Source: UBA7067 sp051880615 (GTDB lineage Bacteria; Bacillota; Clostridia; Oscillospirales; Acutalibacteraceae). From it: 64,000 nt of DNA. Each line of letters opens with the position of its first letter. Within the stretch, counting starts at the first letter, position 1. Made by a program: the position numbers and the translations under genes. Below, piece by piece: positions 41,826 through 51,634 of the stretch. The DNA lies in assembly GCA_051880615.1 (NCBI GenBank), contig JBJEOH010000026.1, positions 68,655 through 132,654 of the forward strand, written 5' to 3'. Below the pieces are notes generated by a model. It did no database searches. It had not been told where the DNA came from and worked only from the letters and a program-made list of their open reading frames with translations.

Positions 41826-43049
41826 TCAGGAAATTTCAATTACAGGATTTTTGCTTGCATCAAGGTATGATAAGAGCTTTATCATATCGCCTGAAGAAAT
41901 ATCTATACATCCAAGTGTCGGTTTTAAGGTGCCGTTATATCCGCATATTGTTATAACCGAGCCTTTACCCGGTATTGCGGAATTCGGCGTTTCACCGTCG
42001 CCGTTATGCTCAATAAAAATATTATAGCTGTAGTTGTTATTCACGGCAAATTGCTTATATGTATTTTCATATCCGCTGCCGCTGTATTCATTTGTTGTTA
42101 CAAGACAGTTATAATATTTTGAGGAAGAATCGTCCACAAAAATCGAGTTGCTTTTGATTTGTTTAAAGCTGAGATTCGTAGTCGGCTTATTCAAGCCGTA
42201 GCAAAAGCCTATGTTATATGTACCCTTTGGCGTCATCTTAGCACCTTCACCGTAGTTGTAGCCTACTCCGTTTGCGCCGACAGTGGCATACACTGACATT
42301 AGGCTCTTCCACTGTCCGTTTTGCCACTCATATAGTGTAAGCGTAGCACTTGAGCCGGAGGATACGACAGTAATCTTCTGTGTGTTATCAGGAGCAACAG
42401 GCTGTGTTTCCGGTTGGGTTTGCGGCTGAGTTTCGACCTGAGTAGGAGCTTCGGTAATCGGCTCTGTCATAGGAACTGTTGCAAGCTCTGTGCTTTGCAC
42501 GGTTTCTGAGCTGACAAAAGGATCTTGCCCTGCGGCGTTATTTCCCGAATTACCACCTTGAATATTTGGAAAAAGAAAAATTACCGCAATAATTATTGCC
42601 GCAACTAAAACCACTGCACTGACTGCAATCGAAATAATAATTGGCGCTTTACTGCTCGGCTCGCTCTGTATTTCAACAGGATATGATGTATTATGATGTT
42701 GTTTTTGAGGATAGCTGTCGTGCGGAGGATAATTATTGTAACCACTATTGGTATTTCCTCCGATTGTCTGAGTTTGAGGAGAGCAGTTCTGAGGTTGAGA
42801 CGGCTGCGTTGAAGTAACATTATGCTGAATCTGCGCACCGCACGAGGGACAGAATTTCAACCCCTGATTAATTGCATTACCACACACAGCGCAAATATTT
42901 TCGGATTGATTTTGTGACAGCTTTGTCGTTTCAACAGAATCTACGCTTGTATTACTATTCGTTGTGTACTGCTGAACAGGTGTTCCGCAAGCCATACAGA
43001 ATTTATTGCCTTCGCGGAGCTGCTTACCGCAATTTTTACAATATGCCAT
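41826..43049 (-). CDS. Zinc-ribbon membrane protein with YkuD-like domain, catalytic His apparently lost
   Basis: 407 residues. Two cytoplasmic zinc ribbons, YCKNCGKQLREGNKFCMACG (3-22) and CAVCGNAINQGLKFCPSCG (about 53-71), precede a Gln/Asn/Pro-rich stretch and one membrane helix (about 140-165). A Thr/Gln/Pro linker follows, then a C-terminal domain parallel to the transpeptidase at 40922-41815. Around the active site it reads GKGSVITICGYNGTLKPTLG followed by C, where the neighbour has GKGSAIFFHVGSEPTAG followed by C. The nucleophile Cys is kept but the His position is Cys. It may be a non-catalytic or altered enzyme. Zinc-ribbon starts are common in clostridial membrane proteins. Confidence 0.8.
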   Translation of the reverse strand: MAYCKNCGKQLREGNKFCMACGTPVQQYTTNSNTSVDSVETTKLSQNQSENICAVCGNAINQGLKFCPSCGAQIQHNVTSTQPSQPQNCSPQTQTIGGNTNSGYNNYPPHDSYPQKQHHNTSYPVEIQSEPSSKAPIIISIAVSAVVLVAAIIIAVIFLFPNIQGGNSGNNAAGQDPFVSSETVQSTELATVPMTEPITEAPTQVETQPQTQPETQPVAPDNTQKITVVSSGSSATLTLYEWQNGQWKSLMSVYATVGANGVGYNYGEGAKMTPKGTYNIGFCYGLNKPTTNLSFKQIKSNSIFVDDSSSKYYNCLVTTNEYSGSGYENTYKQFAVNNNYSYNIFIEHNGDGETPNSAIPGKGSVITICGYNGTLKPTLGCIDISSGDMIKLLSYLDASKNPVIEIS

Positions 43050-43138
43050 TTATAACCCACCTCATCTTTTCTTGTTTAATTATATTACAATAAAACAGAA
43101 ATTTCAACAAAATAAAATACTGATAATTTTAAGCACAG

Positions 43139-43178
43139 TAAAAAAACACCGAATCGGTTAATATGACCGAATCGGTGT
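43139..43178 (-). terminator. Terminator of clpE
   Basis: ACACCGAATCGGT and ACCGAATCGGTGT form a 13-bp stem with a central mismatch. On the minus strand it is followed by TTTTTTTACTG. Confidence 0.85.
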
Positions 43179-43186
43179 GATTAATA

Positions 43187-45490
43187 TTATAATATGTCCA
43201 TTGTAAGACCGCTGTCGTCTGCTGAAAGGGCAATCGCTTGTATTTCGCCCTCGCGGCGTGAAATGATGGCAGAGGCAATCTTATCCTCAACCTCACGGCG
43301 AATAGTATGACGCAAATCTCTTGCGCCGCTCTTGCCGCCGCAAGCTTTATCTGCAAGGTATTCCTGCGCTTTTTCATCGTAGCTTAGCTTAATGCTTTTC
43401 TCGGCAAGTGTTCCGATATATTCGGAAAGCATAAGACCTGCAATTTTTACAAAGTTTGATCTGTCAAGCTCATTGAATACGATTACCTCATCAATACGGC
43501 TTAAAAACTCAGGTCTGAGGAACTCTGAGAGTGCCTTCATAACTCTTTCCTTGTCTGCTGTCTGCTGAGTTTTGCCAAAACCTAAAGCACCAGACTGCTT
43601 ATTGCTGCCTGCGTTTGAGGTCATAATTATAACTGTATTCTCAAAGTTTACATCGCGGCCGTGAGCATCGGTTACCCGACCCTCATCGAGAATCTGAAGA
43701 AGTATGTTAAGCACATCGGGGTGAGCCTTTTCGATTTCGTCGAACAAAAGCACACTGTACGGGCGGCGGCGAACCTTTTCAGTAACCTGACCTGCCTCGT
43801 CATAGCCGACATATCCCGGAGGAGAACCGATAATCTTTGAAACAGAGTGCTTCTCCATAAATTCGGACATATCAAGCCTTATGAGCGTTTCCGGAGTGTC
43901 AAACAGCTCCTCGGAGAGAACCTTTACAAGCTCTGTTTTGCCGACACCTGTCGGTCCGACAAAGATAAATGATGCAGGACGCCTGCGGGGACTTATCTGC
44001 ACGCGGCTGCGGCGTATTGCTGCTGCAACTGCTTCAACAGCTTCATCCTGTCCGATAATCTTTTCCTTGAGCTTATCTTCAAGGTCTGCAAGCTTCTTAA
44101 GCTCGTTTTCCTGCACTCTGCTTGCCGGTATTCCTGTCCAAAGCTCAATAACCTTTGACAAATCCTCTTCTTCAACCTTTGCACCTAAGGCTTCATCCTG
44201 TATCTCGGCAGCCTTTTGCTGAACTATCGCAAGCTCAGAGCGCACCTTGGCAAGCTTTTCATAGTCAATTTTGTCAGGCTCTGCTGTCAGCTTTTCCTGC
44301 TGATAGATAAGCTGCTTTTCCTGTGCCTTATAGTTGTCGTATTCCTCCATCTTCTTGTTGCGAAGCGCTGCACAAGCGCAGGCTTCGTCGAGCAAATCTA
44401 TTGCTTTGTCCGGAAGAAAGCGGTCGTTGATATATCTCTCTGAGAGCACAACAGCTCTGCGGACTATCATCTCGGGTACTGCAACTCTGTGGTGCTTTTC
44501 ATAATATGATTTAACTCCTGTGAGCACCTCTATTGTTTCGGCTATTGAAGGCTCACCGACCTTGACAGGCTGAAATCTTCTTTCAAGAGCTGCGTCCTTT
44601 TCAATATATTTTCTGTATTCGTTAAAGGTTGTCGCACCGATAACCTGAATCTCTCCTCTTGAGAGTGACGGCTTCAAAATATTTGCGGCGTTCATAGTGC
44701 CCTCTGAATCACCTGTTCCCACGAGATTGTGAACCTCGTCGATAAAGAGGATTATATTGCCTGCCGCCTTGACCTCCTCGGTAAGTCCCTTAATTCTGCT
44801 TTCAAACTGACCTCTGAACTGAGTACCTGCAACAAGAGCAGCTAAATCGAGAAGATAAATCTCCTTGTCCTGAAGTCTGTAGGGTACATCGCCTGCGGCA
44901 ATTCGCAGAGCAAGTCCCTCGGCTATCGCGGTCTTGCCGACACCCGGTTCACCGATAAGGCAAGGGTTATTTTTGCTTCTTCTGCAAAGAATCTGAATTA
45001 CTCTTGCTATTTCCTTGTCTCTGCCTATAACCGTATCAATTTTTCCGGCTCTTGCCTTGGCTGTCAGATTCTCGCAATACGCTTCAACATTTCGGCGTTT
45101 TTTATTTGACTTCTTATCTTTTTTATTATTTTGCTGGGAATTCTCATCTTTTTTACCGTCAAAATAATTCTGGAAAAACGGGAATGTCGGTGCTCCGCCG
45201 GGAGAAAAATCGCCGTTTTCATCATCGCCGTCGCCTGTTTCGGAAAGCTGTCCCATCATCTCGGCAAAATTGGGCATTTCTCCGTTTTCAGACATACTCA
45301 TCAGGCTGTCAACCTGCTCCTGAACATTTTCAATATCATCATCGGAAATTCCCATTTTTTCCATCATATCTGTTACGGGCTTTATTCCGAGGTCTTTAGC
45401 ACACGAAAGGCAATAGCCCTGCGGCTCGGAGGATGCGCTGGATGACACAAACACAACCGCCGGTCTTTTTTTACATTTACAACAAAGCAT
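43187..45490 (-). CDS. clpE: ClpE/ClpC-like AAA+ ATPase with N-terminal zinc finger
   Basis: 767 residues. The N-terminal zinc finger (CCKCKK, then YCLSCAKDLG) replaces the usual Clp N-domain, as in ClpE. First AAA module: GEPGVGKTAIAEGLAL near residue 182, IILFIDEVHNLVG. A short coiled middle domain (about 400-450) follows. Second AAA module: GPTGVGKTELVKVLSEE near 520, VLLFDEIEKAHPDV and SNAGSNK. It unfolds proteins for ClpP. SD AAGGAGA precedes the ATG. Last gene of the long leftward run. No ctsR or mcsAB neighbours. Confidence 0.88.
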   Translation of the reverse strand: MLCCKCKKRPAVVFVSSSASSEPQGYCLSCAKDLGIKPVTDMMEKMGISDDDIENVQEQVDSLMSMSENGEMPNFAEMMGQLSETGDGDDENGDFSPGGAPTFPFFQNYFDGKKDENSQQNNKKDKKSNKKRRNVEAYCENLTAKARAGKIDTVIGRDKEIARVIQILCRRSKNNPCLIGEPGVGKTAIAEGLALRIAAGDVPYRLQDKEIYLLDLAALVAGTQFRGQFESRIKGLTEEVKAAGNIILFIDEVHNLVGTGDSEGTMNAANILKPSLSRGEIQVIGATTFNEYRKYIEKDAALERRFQPVKVGEPSIAETIEVLTGVKSYYEKHHRVAVPEMIVRRAVVLSERYINDRFLPDKAIDLLDEACACAALRNKKMEEYDNYKAQEKQLIYQQEKLTAEPDKIDYEKLAKVRSELAIVQQKAAEIQDEALGAKVEEEDLSKVIELWTGIPASRVQENELKKLADLEDKLKEKIIGQDEAVEAVAAAIRRSRVQISPRRRPASFIFVGPTGVGKTELVKVLSEELFDTPETLIRLDMSEFMEKHSVSKIIGSPPGYVGYDEAGQVTEKVRRRPYSVLLFDEIEKAHPDVLNILLQILDEGRVTDAHGRDVNFENTVIIMTSNAGSNKQSGALGFGKTQQTADKERVMKALSEFLRPEFLSRIDEVIVFNELDRSNFVKIAGLMLSEYIGTLAEKSIKLSYDEKAQEYLADKACGGKSGARDLRHTIRREVEDKIASAIISRREGEIQAIALSADDSGLTMDIL

Positions 45491-45525
45491 AAATCAATCT
45501 CCTTAATATTTAAAAGGCTGTTCGT

Positions 45526-46125
45526 TTATTTTAAATTCTTACAGGTTTTGCTTTCTCTTAATAGCTGAAAAAACAGCATCGCATACATAACAAGCGCAAA
45601 TATCATAACCAATGAGGTAATAGCAAGTAATATTGTAATCAAAATTGAAAGCTGAGATACCAATGCAGCACCGCCGAACACTTCGATTGCAACAATGGCG
45701 GTTACGGAAATATAAAAGACAACAGTTGCTGTTTTTCCGTACCATTTTGCAGGCGGAGGCGTAATTCCGCGGTGTATAAGATATGCACCGCCGAGCAGCA
45801 TCAGAATGTCCTTGGTTGCTAAAATAATAACAAGTAATCTCACATTCGGAATCAGAATTCCGATGCAGATTATTACCGCTACAAGCGTAAGCTTATCTGC
45901 TATCGGGTCAAGCATTTTACCAAGCTTTGAAATCTGATTAAAACGCCTTGCTATCATTCCGTCAAACATATCGCTTAAGCCTGAAACAGCAATGCAAATT
46001 ACAGCTCCGATATAGTTTTTAGAAATAAAAAACACTATCATAGGAACAATTAATACAATTCTGAACATTGAAAGTAAATTCGGAATTGTAAGAATCTTAT
46101 CCTCGGCATTTTTCTGAATACCCAT
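45526..46125 (-). CDS. pgsA: CDP-alcohol phosphatidyltransferase, probably phosphatidylglycerophosphate synthase
   Basis: 199 residues from ATG 46125, with GGAGGGG 5 nt upstream. Membrane enzyme of phospholipid synthesis. The CDP-OH-P signature is intact: SDMFDGMIARRFNQISKLG then KMLDPIADKL, with the four metal-binding Asp. Starts ILTIPNLLSMFRI as in PgsA. Five to six membrane segments. The exact alcohol substrate (glycerol-3-phosphate) is inferred from family similarity. Confidence 0.85.
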   Translation of the reverse strand: MGIQKNAEDKILTIPNLLSMFRIVLIVPMIVFFISKNYIGAVICIAVSGLSDMFDGMIARRFNQISKLGKMLDPIADKLTLVAVIICIGILIPNVRLLVIILATKDILMLLGGAYLIHRGITPPPAKWYGKTATVVFYISVTAIVAIEVFGGAALVSQLSILITILLAITSLVMIFALVMYAMLFFQLLRESKTCKNLK

Positions 46126-46161
46126 CTTTTCCCCTCCAGAGTACAAATCCATATTGCCGCA

Positions 46162-46842
46162 TTATCTGAATATAAAGCTGAATATATTATAATTATAAAA
46201 GAATCTGAACAGTGTCGTATTATCTATTGTCCGTCTGTACGAAGTATTGAAATCAGTAAAAAGACAAATTAGAGAAACAGCGAGCATTATAAGCACAGCA
46301 CCTTTGAGAAAGCCCAATATACCGCCCAGAGTTCTGTTTATTCCGAAAAGGACAGGTATGCGGCATACTCTTGATACTGCCCGCGAAATAAACCGGACAA
46401 GCACAGATAAAAGAATAAACAAAACAACAGTGAGAGCTATTGATACAATGCTGATAATAACAGGTGAAACAAGCTGCTCAACAGTTGCGGCGATTGAGTC
46501 AATGCCGCTGCTCACAGCATTCTGAAGCTGCGATGAATCGGCAAGATTGGGCGATATAGCTTTAAGAAAGCCCGGCAGATTTTCAAATATCTCATCAGCA
46601 GTGCTTAAAACGCCTTGCCCGACGGAGCTTTCGAGTGAATCGGAAACAGAATTTAATATACTCTGCCTAATAAAGGAATCATATATTGAATGGGCGAATG
46701 TATTCCCGAGAAAGGCTGAAAAATAAGCTGAGAAAAGCGTGCCGAACAGATTAATCGCACTTCGTATTAACCCCTTATGAATACCGCCGATTACAAATAT
46801 CACGAGTATCAGAAGTATCAATGCGTCTAAAAATATATTCAT
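46162..46842 (-). CDS. CvpA family membrane protein
   Basis: 226 residues. Four membrane helices: FLDALILLILVIFVIGGIHK at the start with the family Gly-rich turn, a long middle loop (about 60-125), then two helices before the tail (VVLFILLSVLVRFIS and GAVLIMLAVSLICLF). CvpA proteins are needed for colicin V production in E. coli; in Gram-positives their role is unknown, with links to envelope homeostasis. Located between DUF5711 and pgsA. Confidence 0.8.
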   Translation of the reverse strand: MNIFLDALILLILVIFVIGGIHKGLIRSAINLFGTLFSAYFSAFLGNTFAHSIYDSFIRQSILNSVSDSLESSVGQGVLSTADEIFENLPGFLKAISPNLADSSQLQNAVSSGIDSIAATVEQLVSPVIISIVSIALTVVLFILLSVLVRFISRAVSRVCRIPVLFGINRTLGGILGFLKGAVLIMLAVSLICLFTDFNTSYRRTIDNTTLFRFFYNYNIFSFIFR

Positions 46843-46929
46843 ATTTAACCTCGCTCAGTTGAGTTTCTGCTTCTCAGGCTAAAATATATCACAAATGAAA
46901 GAAAAAAACAACAACAAATTGTGAACAAG

Positions 46930-48237
46930 TCAGCCGACACTCGCTTCTCTTATCTCGGAAATTCCGAGCACATATACACTGTTTTCACCGAACATAGTGA
47001 TACTTTGAGCGTCAATCCCCGAATCGGCTGTGCCGGCTTCATCTCCGCCTGTAGTATAAAATGCGGTGATACCGCCGTCACACAATGCCGCTATCTTGCC
47101 GCCGTACAGGTCAATAGATGAAATTCTATACTGTGTGTCGGTAATTTTATCAAGATAGCCGTTTTTATTGAGATAAACAATGTGACAGTTACCGCCGTCA
47201 ATTGACGGAGAAAGTGATATCACTCCGCCGCGTGTGCGGTCATATGAAAAGGCAGTAAGTGTCAAGCCATCGTAATTGTACTTATCGACATCGGTATAGT
47301 TTGATTTTATCATCAACGCCTGATTATCGCCTATCGCGGCTATTGAGCCGTTGTCCATAAACTCACAGCTGTAAATCAGGGTTTCACCGAGGTCTATAGT
47401 AGCCACAGGTTCCTCCTTAGCAAAATCGAGAACATAAATAACAGACTTGAAATCACCGTCGTTTGACGAAACAGTGGCGACCGCCGCTTGAGTGCCGCCC
47501 TGATTTATTGACATTGAAGTTGCGTAATAGTCTGAAAAGTAATAGGCAAATATCTGTTTATCAGCAGAATTAAGAACAGTTAGCTTAGACAAATATCCTT
47601 CGGCTGTTGAAATAAAGCCGTAAACTCCGTTATTTGTAATGTCCCCTTGGATGATAGGGTTTTCTATCTCATTTTTTGTTTTTGTGTTACCGACTGAGTC
47701 AATCTGAAAGCCTTTTCCGTTTACATTATATGTAAGAATATTGTCGCCGGAAATTTTAAGCGCAGGCTGAGAAAAGCTTATAGGCCTGTCCACAATTTTG
47801 CCTGCAGATTTATTAAGACGGATAAGCGATGTGTCGCTTACATATGTAAGGTAGCTGCCGTCATATTGAAAATTTCCGCTGCTGATTTTTGTGCCTGAAA
47901 TATCAGTCGGGAAATCCTCGCCGTTATTGCCTGAAAGACCCTTTTGTATGCTGTTAATGAGCTTATCGGGTGCAATATAGTTCCAGCCTGTAGCGATAAT
48001 CACAGCCAGCAGACATATAAGCAGTATAAAAACTGCTCTCTTTGTCTTAGCTGAAATGACATCCTTTGAAACAGGCTTTTCCTCCCTCTTCTCCTCAACC
48101 GTGTGGGAAAAGGTATACTCCATCGGAATTGACTGTTTTTTCACTGACTTATCATTAGTTTTAAAGCGTTTAGCCTTTTTTGTTTTTTTATCCTTATTAT
48201 CTTTTGTATTTTCTTTTTCAGTTTTGTCTTTAGCCAT
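46930..48237 (-). CDS. DUF5711 family membrane-anchored protein
   Basis: 435 residues from ATG 48237, with AAGGAGA 5 nt upstream; the frame extends upstream into truA without a site. A very Lys-rich cytoplasmic head (1-60), one membrane helix (about 80-98), then an extracellular beta-propeller-like domain with repeats such as SYLTYVSDTSLIRLNKSAGK and NGSIAAIGDNQALMIKS. DUF5711 is found next to CvpA and TruA in clostridia; its function is not known. Confidence 0.75.
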   Translation of the reverse strand: MAKDKTEKENTKDNKDKKTKKAKRFKTNDKSVKKQSIPMEYTFSHTVEEKREEKPVSKDVISAKTKRAVFILLICLLAVIIATGWNYIAPDKLINSIQKGLSGNNGEDFPTDISGTKISSGNFQYDGSYLTYVSDTSLIRLNKSAGKIVDRPISFSQPALKISGDNILTYNVNGKGFQIDSVGNTKTKNEIENPIIQGDITNNGVYGFISTAEGYLSKLTVLNSADKQIFAYYFSDYYATSMSINQGGTQAAVATVSSNDGDFKSVIYVLDFAKEEPVATIDLGETLIYSCEFMDNGSIAAIGDNQALMIKSNYTDVDKYNYDGLTLTAFSYDRTRGGVISLSPSIDGGNCHIVYLNKNGYLDKITDTQYRISSIDLYGGKIAALCDGGITAFYTTGGDEAGTADSGIDAQSITMFGENSVYVLGISEIREASVG

Positions 48238-48247
48238 AGAAATCTCC

Positions 48248-48985
48248 TTAATAATTAACCCTGTTGAGATAGAGTCCGCAGGCTGGAGCAGTTGGCCCTG
48301 CTGCTTTTCTGTTTTTAGCATTGATTATATCTGCTATCTCATCTTCACCGATTTTCCCCTGAGCCACTCTCAACAGAGTTCCAACCATTATCCTTACCAT
48401 ATTATACAGGAAGCCGTCGGCTTCAACCTTCATTTCAACTAAATTACCGTTTCTCGTTACCGAAAAGCCTTTTACCGTTCTCGTAAAATCACCCTTTTCA
48501 CGCTTATCCAAGGTGCAGAAAGATGTAAAATCGTGCTTCCCGACATACGCCTGAGCTGCCCTGTTAAGAGCTTGCTCGTCAAGCTTATATCTGTAATGAA
48601 GTGCATACCCGTTTAAAAACGGGTTTCTCTCCTCGCAGTTCCATATTTTATAAACATACTCCTTGCTCTTGCAGGAATATCTTGCGTGAAAATCCTGTCC
48701 TACCTCTCGGCTGTTAAGCACGGAAATATCAAGCGGCAAAAAACGATTCATTGCTGATTTCAGCCGCTCGGCAGGAATTTTATGCCCGGTCTTTACACTG
48801 ATGCAGTACATATTTGCGTGAACGCCTGAATCAGTTCTGCTGCAACCCTTGACCGTATAATCCTTGCCGATGATTTTCTCAAGTGCAGACTGAAAAACCT
48901 CCTGCACGGTAAGGGCGTTTTGCTGAATCTGCCAGCCGTGGTAAGCCTTGCCGTCATACGAAATTGTGAGAAGTATATTCCTCAT
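48248..48985 (-). CDS. truA: tRNA pseudouridine(38-40) synthase
   Basis: 245 residues from ATG 48985, whose ATG overlaps the stop of ecfT (ATGA), so translation is coupled. TruA hallmarks: ILLTISYDGKAYHGWQ at the start, the catalytic Asp in KGCSRTDSGVHA, RYSCKSKEYVY, HDFTSF and DGFLYNMVRIMVGTLLRV. Modifies uridines in the anticodon stem-loop. The ecfA1-ecfA2-ecfT-truA order is widely conserved in Firmicutes. Confidence 0.95.
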   Translation of the reverse strand: MRNILLTISYDGKAYHGWQIQQNALTVQEVFQSALEKIIGKDYTVKGCSRTDSGVHANMYCISVKTGHKIPAERLKSAMNRFLPLDISVLNSREVGQDFHARYSCKSKEYVYKIWNCEERNPFLNGYALHYRYKLDEQALNRAAQAYVGKHDFTSFCTLDKREKGDFTRTVKGFSVTRNGNLVEMKVEADGFLYNMVRIMVGTLLRVAQGKIGEDEIADIINAKNRKAAGPTAPACGLYLNRVNY

Positions 48986-49806
48986 CTGACTGTCGCAGGC
49001 AGGAATATGTTGCATAAAATCACTCCCGAAAGCAGCACAAGGCAAATTATCATACCGTAAAGATCCAGTTTGCCAAAGTGCAGGCTTTTCATTCTTGTTC
49101 TGCCGTTACCTCCTTGATAACAGCGGCACTCCATTGCAGTTGCAAGGTCAAACGCTCGTCTGAAGGCTGAAACAAACAGCGGTATCAGAACAGGAATTAG
49201 CGCTTTGACTCGCTTGATGATATTTCCACTCTCCATATCGGCTCCTCTTGCCTTCTGGGCAGACATAATCTTGTCGGTCTCCTCAAGCAGAGTCGGCACA
49301 AATCGAAGCGCAATAGTCATCATCATTGCAACCTCGTGAACCTTTATATGGAAAACAGTCAGAGGCTTTAGAAGTCGCTCAATAGCGTCGGTCAAATCTG
49401 TGGGTGAAGTAGTAAATGTAAGCACTGAGCTTGCTAAAATCAGCAGCGCAATCCGCACTGCGACAAAAATCGCGTTGTTAAGTCCGGCTTCGGTTATCGT
49501 CAGAAAGCCAAGCTGTATCTGCCAGCAGCCTTCATACGCTTTGCCATAGAAAAGATTGATAATGCCCGTAAACAAGACTATAAACAAAATCATCTTCATA
49601 CTTTTTAGGTACATTTTTATTGATATTTTTGTTGAAAAAATAACCGCAAAAATAAACACGGCAACCAGCGCAAGAGAAAAATAATTGCCGGTTATGAAAA
49701 TAAAAACAATGAGCGCTATAAGCAGCAATATTTTAGCACGAGGGTCAAGCCTGTGCACAGGAGAATTTCCCGGCAAGAACTGCCCCAATGTTACATCCTT
49801 AAGCAA
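48982..49806 (-). CDS. ecfT: Energy-coupling factor transporter membrane protein
   Basis: 274 residues from TTG 49806, with AAGGGATGA upstream. Starts LGQFLPGNSPVHRLDPRAKI, the EcfT signature. Membrane helices (about 28-70 and 95-125) are followed by cytoplasmic coupling motifs MSAQKARGAD and ATAMECRCYQG, which dock onto the two ATPases. Shared energising module for vitamin S-components such as the PanT-like protein at 19367-20011. Confidence 0.95.
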   Translation of the reverse strand: MLKDVTLGQFLPGNSPVHRLDPRAKILLLIALIVFIFITGNYFSLALVAVFIFAVIFSTKISIKMYLKSMKMILFIVLFTGIINLFYGKAYEGCWQIQLGFLTITEAGLNNAIFVAVRIALLILASSVLTFTTSPTDLTDAIERLLKPLTVFHIKVHEVAMMMTIALRFVPTLLEETDKIMSAQKARGADMESGNIIKRVKALIPVLIPLFVSAFRRAFDLATAMECRCYQGGNGRTRMKSLHFGKLDLYGMIICLVLLSGVILCNIFLPATVR

Positions 49807-49848
49807 ATGATCATCCCTTATACAATCAATATATCACAATACAATATA

Positions 49849-50709
49849 TCAAAATTTATTTTTATCAAAAAGAACCTGCAACTCGTTCGCTGCCTGCTCA
49901 ACAGTCAGAATACCCGATGGAAGATTATATCCCTTTTTTTGCAATCTTGCCATAATCTTTGTTACCTGCGGAACTCTGAGTCCCATTTTTTCAAGCTCTT
50001 CTCCCCTTGAAAAGACGGTTTTTGTATCGTCAAACATAGCCGCCTTACCCTTATTCATCACAAGGATTCTGTCGGCTGTTCTTGCAATGTCCTCCATACT
50101 GTGTGAAACAAGCAATACTGTGTTTTTGCGTTCCTTATGATACTGCCTTATCTGAGCAAGGAGAACATCTCTGCCTGCCGGGTCAAGTCCGGCTGTCGGC
50201 TCGTCAAGAATAAGAACATCGGGGTCCATTGCGATAACTCCTGCGATTGCCGCACGGCGCTTCTCGCCGCCCGATAAATCAAACGGAGATTTTTGCAAAA
50301 GCTCGTCCTTAAGGCCAGCAAAACGAGCCGCCGAAAGAACTCTTTGCTTTATCTCTTCTTCAGTAAGTCCCATATTACCGGGTCCGTAGGCGATGTCCTT
50401 TTCAACAGTTTCTTCAAAGAGCTGATATTCGGGATACTGAAATACAAGTCCTACCTTAAATCGGATTTTGCGTATCTCCTTAGGCGCTGCCCATATGTCC
50501 TCGCCGCATAGCTTTACAGTACCGCCGGTCGGCTTGATAAGTCCGTTTAGCATCTGAACAAGCGTTGACTTGCCCGAGCCTGTATGACCGATTATACCGA
50601 CAAATTCGCCCTCTTTAATTTGTATATTAAGCTTATCGTTTGCCTTCTTTTCAAACGGCGTACCAAGCCCGTAGACATACGATAAGTCCTCGGTTTCGAT
50701 TATATTCAT
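49849..50709 (-). CDS. ecfA2: Energy-coupling factor transporter ATPase 2
   Basis: 286 residues. Walker A GHTGSGKSTLVQMLNG, Q-loop FQYPEYQLFEETVEKDIAYGP, signature LSGGEKRRAAIAG, Walker B VLILDEPTAGLDP, switch His in LLVSHSMED. Pairs with EcfA1 to drive the EcfT module. SD GAGGAAG before the ATG, 13 nt after ecfA1. Confidence 0.95.
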   Translation of the reverse strand: MNIIETEDLSYVYGLGTPFEKKANDKLNIQIKEGEFVGIIGHTGSGKSTLVQMLNGLIKPTGGTVKLCGEDIWAAPKEIRKIRFKVGLVFQYPEYQLFEETVEKDIAYGPGNMGLTEEEIKQRVLSAARFAGLKDELLQKSPFDLSGGEKRRAAIAGVIAMDPDVLILDEPTAGLDPAGRDVLLAQIRQYHKERKNTVLLVSHSMEDIARTADRILVMNKGKAAMFDDTKTVFSRGEELEKMGLRVPQVTKIMARLQKKGYNLPSGILTVEQAANELQVLFDKNKF

Positions 50710-50722
50710 ATGCTTCCTCTGT

Positions 50723-51595
50723 TCATCTTTGTTTTAAAATCCTGTCAAGCTCGTTTACGCACTCATCACAATCAAGCGGCATATACTGCAAATTATCATT
50801 TTGGAAAAGCCCTCTGCCCCTTAAGCGATACATAAGCTCAGTTGCCTGCGGAACATCAAGTCGGTGGCGCTTTAACAGCTCCACCTGTGAGAACACCTCA
50901 TGCGGAGTTCCCTCAACAAGCACTGAGCCATCATCCATTACAACAACTCTGTCCGCCTGTACAGCCTCGTCCATATAGTGCGTAATCAAGACTATTGTGA
51001 TGCCTTTTTCCTTATTGAGCTTTTTTATCGTCGCCATAACCTCATCGCGGCCCTTAGGGTCAAGCATTGCTGTTGGTTCATCAAGCACAAGGCACTGCGG
51101 CTGCATTGCTATTATTCCTGCTATTGCAACACGCTGCTTTTGTCCGCCCGACAACTTAAACGGTGCATGAGTTCTGTATTCGTACATATCGACAGCCTTT
51201 AAAGCCTCGTCAACCCTTATTCTTATTTCCTTAGGGTCAACTCCGAGATTTTCGGGACCGAACGCAACATCCTCCTCGACAATGCTTGCTACAAGCTGAT
51301 TATCAGGATTCTGAAGCACGAGGCCTACCGTTTTTCTAATATCGTATCTTTTCTCTTCGTCGGCTGTGTCGAGTCCGTTTACAAGCACTCTGCCCTGTTG
51401 GGGCAAAAGCATGGCGTTTAAAAGCTTTGCCATTGTTGATTTGCCGCAGCCATTGTGACCGAGCAGTGCGACAAACTCGCCCTTTTTTATGCCTATTGAA
51501 ATATTTTTAAGTACGCTTATCGCTGTCGCAGGCTCGTCCTCGGCATCGCTGACATATTGAAAGCTAACATTTTCAACCTTAATAAAATCTTCCAT
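50723..51595 (-). CDS. ecfA1: Energy-coupling factor transporter ATPase 1
   Basis: 290 residues. Walker A GHNGCGKSTMAKLLNA, Q-loop LQNPDNQLVASIVEEDVAFGPEN (EcfA1 type), signature LSGGQKQRVAIAG, Walker B CLVLDEPTAMLDP, switch His in VLITHYMDEA. First ATPase of the module, 39 nt downstream of the methyltransferase gene. Confidence 0.95.
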   Translation of the reverse strand: MEDFIKVENVSFQYVSDAEDEPATAISVLKNISIGIKKGEFVALLGHNGCGKSTMAKLLNAMLLPQQGRVLVNGLDTADEEKRYDIRKTVGLVLQNPDNQLVASIVEEDVAFGPENLGVDPKEIRIRVDEALKAVDMYEYRTHAPFKLSGGQKQRVAIAGIIAMQPQCLVLDEPTAMLDPKGRDEVMATIKKLNKEKGITIVLITHYMDEAVQADRVVVMDDGSVLVEGTPHEVFSQVELLKRHRLDVPQATELMYRLRGRGLFQNDNLQYMPLDCDECVNELDRILKQR

Positions 51596-51634
51596 TTTAT
51601 CCCCTATAACATCAAAATAAAACGATTTGGCAGC

